From Phycobacter sedimenti (GTDB taxonomy: Bacteria > Pseudomonadota > Alphaproteobacteria > Rhodobacterales > Rhodobacteraceae), in the NCBI RefSeq assembly GCF_038148855.1, contig NZ_JBBVGR010000003.1:124001-188000 (forward strand): a stretch of 64,000 nucleotides of DNA, written 5' to 3'. The notes below the pieces were generated by a model, which worked only from the letters and a program-made list of their open reading frames with translations, was not told where the DNA came from and ran no database searches. Every line of letters begins with the position of its first letter. Positions within the stretch are counted from its first letter, which is position 1. Of this stretch, positions 62,206 through 64,000 are shown piece after piece. The position numbers and the translations under genes were made by a program.

Positions 62206-62217
62206 ATCCAATTCTCC

Positions 62218-62946
62218 TTATGCGGCCGTGAGGAAGCCGTTGATTTGGTAGATTGTGAGCCAGAGCCCGAGGCCCACCATGATGATGTTGGCGACGACTG
62301 CCTGGCTCATGAAGCGTTCGGACCGGCGCCAGTAGCCCATCATGACGAGGATCGCGAAGAGCGCGAGGACTTGGCCGACCTCGACACCCACGTTGAACGC
62401 CAGAAGGTTCCACAAAAGGCCATCCTCGGAGATGTCGTATTCGATGATCTTCGAGGCGAGGCCGGTGCCGTGGAAGAGGCCGAAGATAAGCGTCGCGGCC
62501 TTTGTGTTGGGCTGGAACCCGAACCATTTCCGGTATGCGCCAAGGTTGTCGAGCGCCTTGTAGACGACGCTGAGGCCGATGATGGCGTCGATGATGTAGG
62601 AATTGATGCCCCATCCCCACCAGACGCCTGCGAGCATGGTCACCGAGTGGCCCACGGCGAAGATGCTGACATAGATGGCCACGTCCTTCATCCGGTAGAG
62701 GAAGAAGACGACGCCCAGAAGGAAAAGGATGTGGTCGTATCCCGTCACCATGTGCTTGGCGCCGAGATAGATGAAGGAGATGATGTGCACCCCCCAGATT
62801 TCCTGGATGTAGCCCGCGTCACCGGGGGTGACGTCATGGGCGAGCACCTGCGCCACGCTGGAGGCGTAGAGCGCAAGGGCTGTTAGAAGGATGGCCGTGA
62901 CGCGTCGCGACGCGAGCGCGTGCAGGCCCGTTGAGTTGGAACTCAT
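62218..62946 (-). CDS. HupE/UreJ-like membrane protein
   Basis: 242 residues from ATG 62946. A cleavable signal is followed by about six helices with GAKHMVTGYDHILFLLGVVF and FGLFHGTGLASKI, His-containing motifs of HupE/UreJ. Members are implicated in nickel or other metal permeation, consistent with the nearby metal-sensing repressor. Confidence 0.83.
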   Translation of the reverse strand: MSSNSTGLHALASRRVTAILLTALALYASSVAQVLAHDVTPGDAGYIQEIWGVHIISFIYLGAKHMVTGYDHILFLLGVVFFLYRMKDVAIYVSIFAVGHSVTMLAGVWWGWGINSYIIDAIIGLSVVYKALDNLGAYRKWFGFQPNTKAATLIFGLFHGTGLASKIIEYDISEDGLLWNLLAFNVGVEVGQVLALFAILVMMGYWRRSERFMSQAVVANIIMVGLGLWLTIYQINGFLTAA

Positions 62947-63007
62947 GAATAGGTCTCCGTTCGTGCGATTGAATGATCGGTGAAGCCGCGCGCGGGCGCG
63001 GCGCCAA

Positions 63008-63382
63008 TCAGGCACGCGGAGGTCGTTCGATCCGGAACGTGTGGTGCCCGCCGCCCGGCGAGGCCTTAAGCCGCCATGCGTCCCTGTAGGCGGAGATCGG
63101 ATGGCTTCGATCCCCGAGCGCCAGCAGCGCCTGGCTGTGATCGTGGTCGGCCACGTCATGGCTGTGACCGTGCATCGCCCAGTAGAGATCTTCCTCGAAC
63201 CCGTGCGAATGCCCGTGATCGGCTATCATTTCAAGGTGATCCTGGATCGTCTCGAATACGGCCGGCGCATGGGTCGCGCTCGGCATAACGGACCAGACTA
63301 CCAACGATAGGCAGAGGAGCGCCGCTAATACCCGTCTTCCGATTGTCGCCAGAGGTCTCATCGATCTTGCCTGTCTGCCCAT
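63008..63382 (-). CDS. His-rich exported protein
   Basis: 124 residues. Signal-like hydrophobic segment (VLAALLCLSLVVWSV). The mature part is packed with His (HGHSHGFEED, HGHSHDVADHDHS), suggesting periplasmic nickel, cobalt or zinc binding. Divergent from the CsoR-type gene. ATG 63361 is an alternative start. Confidence 0.75.
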   Translation of the reverse strand: MGRQARSMRPLATIGRRVLAALLCLSLVVWSVMPSATHAPAVFETIQDHLEMIADHGHSHGFEEDLYWAMHGHSHDVADHDHSQALLALGDRSHPISAYRDAWRLKASPGGGHHTFRIERPPRA

Positions 63383-63413
63383 ATGCGCAGCCTCTTTTGA
63401 GGCTATCTTGTTT

Positions 63414-63432
63414 TATCCCCCGGGGGAGGATA
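63414..63432. promoter_or_regulatory. putative CsoR/RcnR-type operator
   Basis: TATCCCCCGGGGGAGGATA, a G/C-tract palindrome between the divergent His-rich and repressor genes. Such G-tracts are the binding sites of RcnR/InrS/CsoR proteins. Confidence 0.7.
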
Positions 63433-63442
63433 GCGTATTTCT

Positions 63443-63703
63443 ATGACAAAGCCCCATGCCCACGCAACCCATCCTTCCTTGATCGCCCGTTTGAAACGCG
63501 CCGACGGTCATCTGCGGGCCGTGATCGGTATGATTGAGGACGGCAAGCCCTGCCTCGAGATCGCCCAGCAGCTGCAGGCGGTCGAGAAGGCTGTCGCCAA
63601 CGCCAAGCGGGTCCTGATCCACGATCACATGGACCATTGCCTCGACGAAGACCATTCCCCCGCGGATCGCGATGAGTTGAAGGTCATCGCCCGTTACCTT
63701 TGA
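63443..63703 (+). CDS. CsoR/RcnR/InrS-family metal-sensing repressor
   Basis: 86 residues, all-helical. C37, H62 and C66 match the C-H-C fingerprint of CsoR; His residues near the N-terminus (H5, H7, H10) add the fourth ligand as in InrS or RcnR. With HupE and His-rich genes beside it, nickel or cobalt sensing is likelier than copper. It would release the operator on metal binding. Confidence 0.85.
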   Translation: MTKPHAHATHPSLIARLKRADGHLRAVIGMIEDGKPCLEIAQQLQAVEKAVANAKRVLIHDHMDHCLDEDHSPADRDELKVIARYL

Positions 63704-63711
63704 GACCACCG

Positions 63712-64000
63712 ATGCTGGAAATCCTCTCTGACCGGACCTACCGCCACCTTTTCCTTGCGCAGGTCGTATCCCTGTTGGGTACTGGCATGGCGACGGTGGC
63801 CCTTGGCCTTTTGGCCTATGACCTCGCAGGCGACGGGGCGGCGATGGTGCTGGGCACGGTCTTCACCATCAAGATGGTGGCCTATGTCGGCATCGCGCCC
63901 ATAGCGGGCGCCTTCGCGGACCGCGTCAACCGCCGCGGGCTGCTGGTCGGGCTCGATGTGGTGCGCGCGGGCGCGGCGCTCTGCCTGCCCTTCGTGACCG
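63712..64000 (+). CDS. MFS transporter, 3' end outside the window
   Basis: At least 96 residues from ATG 63712, nine bases after the repressor stop, so likely cotranscribed. LFLAQVVSLLGTGMATVALG and the loop AFADRVNRRGLLVGLD (GADRxxRR-type) are characteristic of the major facilitator superfamily. Possibly a metal efflux pump; substrate unknown. Confidence 0.8.
   Translation, partial: MLEILSDRTYRHLFLAQVVSLLGTGMATVALGLLAYDLAGDGAAMVLGTVFTIKMVAYVGIAPIAGAFADRVNRRGLLVGLDVVRAGAALCLPFVT

Overview
The window is GC-rich DNA from an alphaproteobacterium. The phage and mobile-element gene families and the codon choice point to the Rhodobacterales (Rhodobacter/Paracoccus/Roseobacter group); this is inferred from family content, not from a marker gene. 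No rRNA, tRNA or CRISPR array was seen.

Region 1 (1-13577, + strand) is a class 1 DISARM anti-phage system in the order drmD (5' end outside the window), drmMI, drmA, drmB, drmC. The genes are packed head to tail with ATGA-type or very short junctions.

Region 2 (13574-about 54650, almost all - strand) is an apparently intact lambda-like temperate siphovirus. In transcription order it has an AlpA/excisionase-like regulator, a recombination/replication block (RecA-like ATPase, DUF669, Cas4/RecB-like nuclease, DEAH helicase, Prim-Pol/DUF3987 primase-helicase, RuvC-like resolvase), two DNA methyltransferases, packaging and head genes (terminases, gpW, portal, ClpP-like protease, decoration, capsid E), tail genes (tube, a G/GT chaperone pair with a programmed -1 frameshift site, tape measure, tip, J) and a lysis cassette (holin, endolysin, Rz/Rz1) lying between two fibre modules. 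It ends with an unusual cassette of a radical SAM/SPASM enzyme, two 2-oxoglutarate/Fe(II) oxygenases and a 92-residue protein ending in NCNCNCRC. Three cargo genes sit on the opposite strand inside the late operon: a HEPN protein, a small membrane protein and a pRiA4b ORF-3-like protein.

Region 3 (54805-58852) is an XRE/ImmA-type control pair, divergent from a two-gene operon of unknown function. Two GTTCG...CGAAC inverted repeats lie between them, and a zinc-ligand-like small protein follows.

Region 4 (59050-61490) is a DUF2924/large serine recombinase mobility module, the only integrase-type gene in the window. It may mobilise the prophage, the DISARM locus or both.

Region 5 (61555-64000) is a metal-handling cluster: a membrane-anchored protein, a HupE/UreJ-like protein, a His-rich exported protein and a divergent CsoR/RcnR/InrS-type repressor over a C5G5 palindrome, followed by a truncated MFS transporter.

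The most interesting candidate for an undescribed system is the tail-end modification cassette at 13574-16461. Next are the unknown XRE/ImmA-controlled gene pair and the cytosine methyltransferase with two protein-like reading frames.
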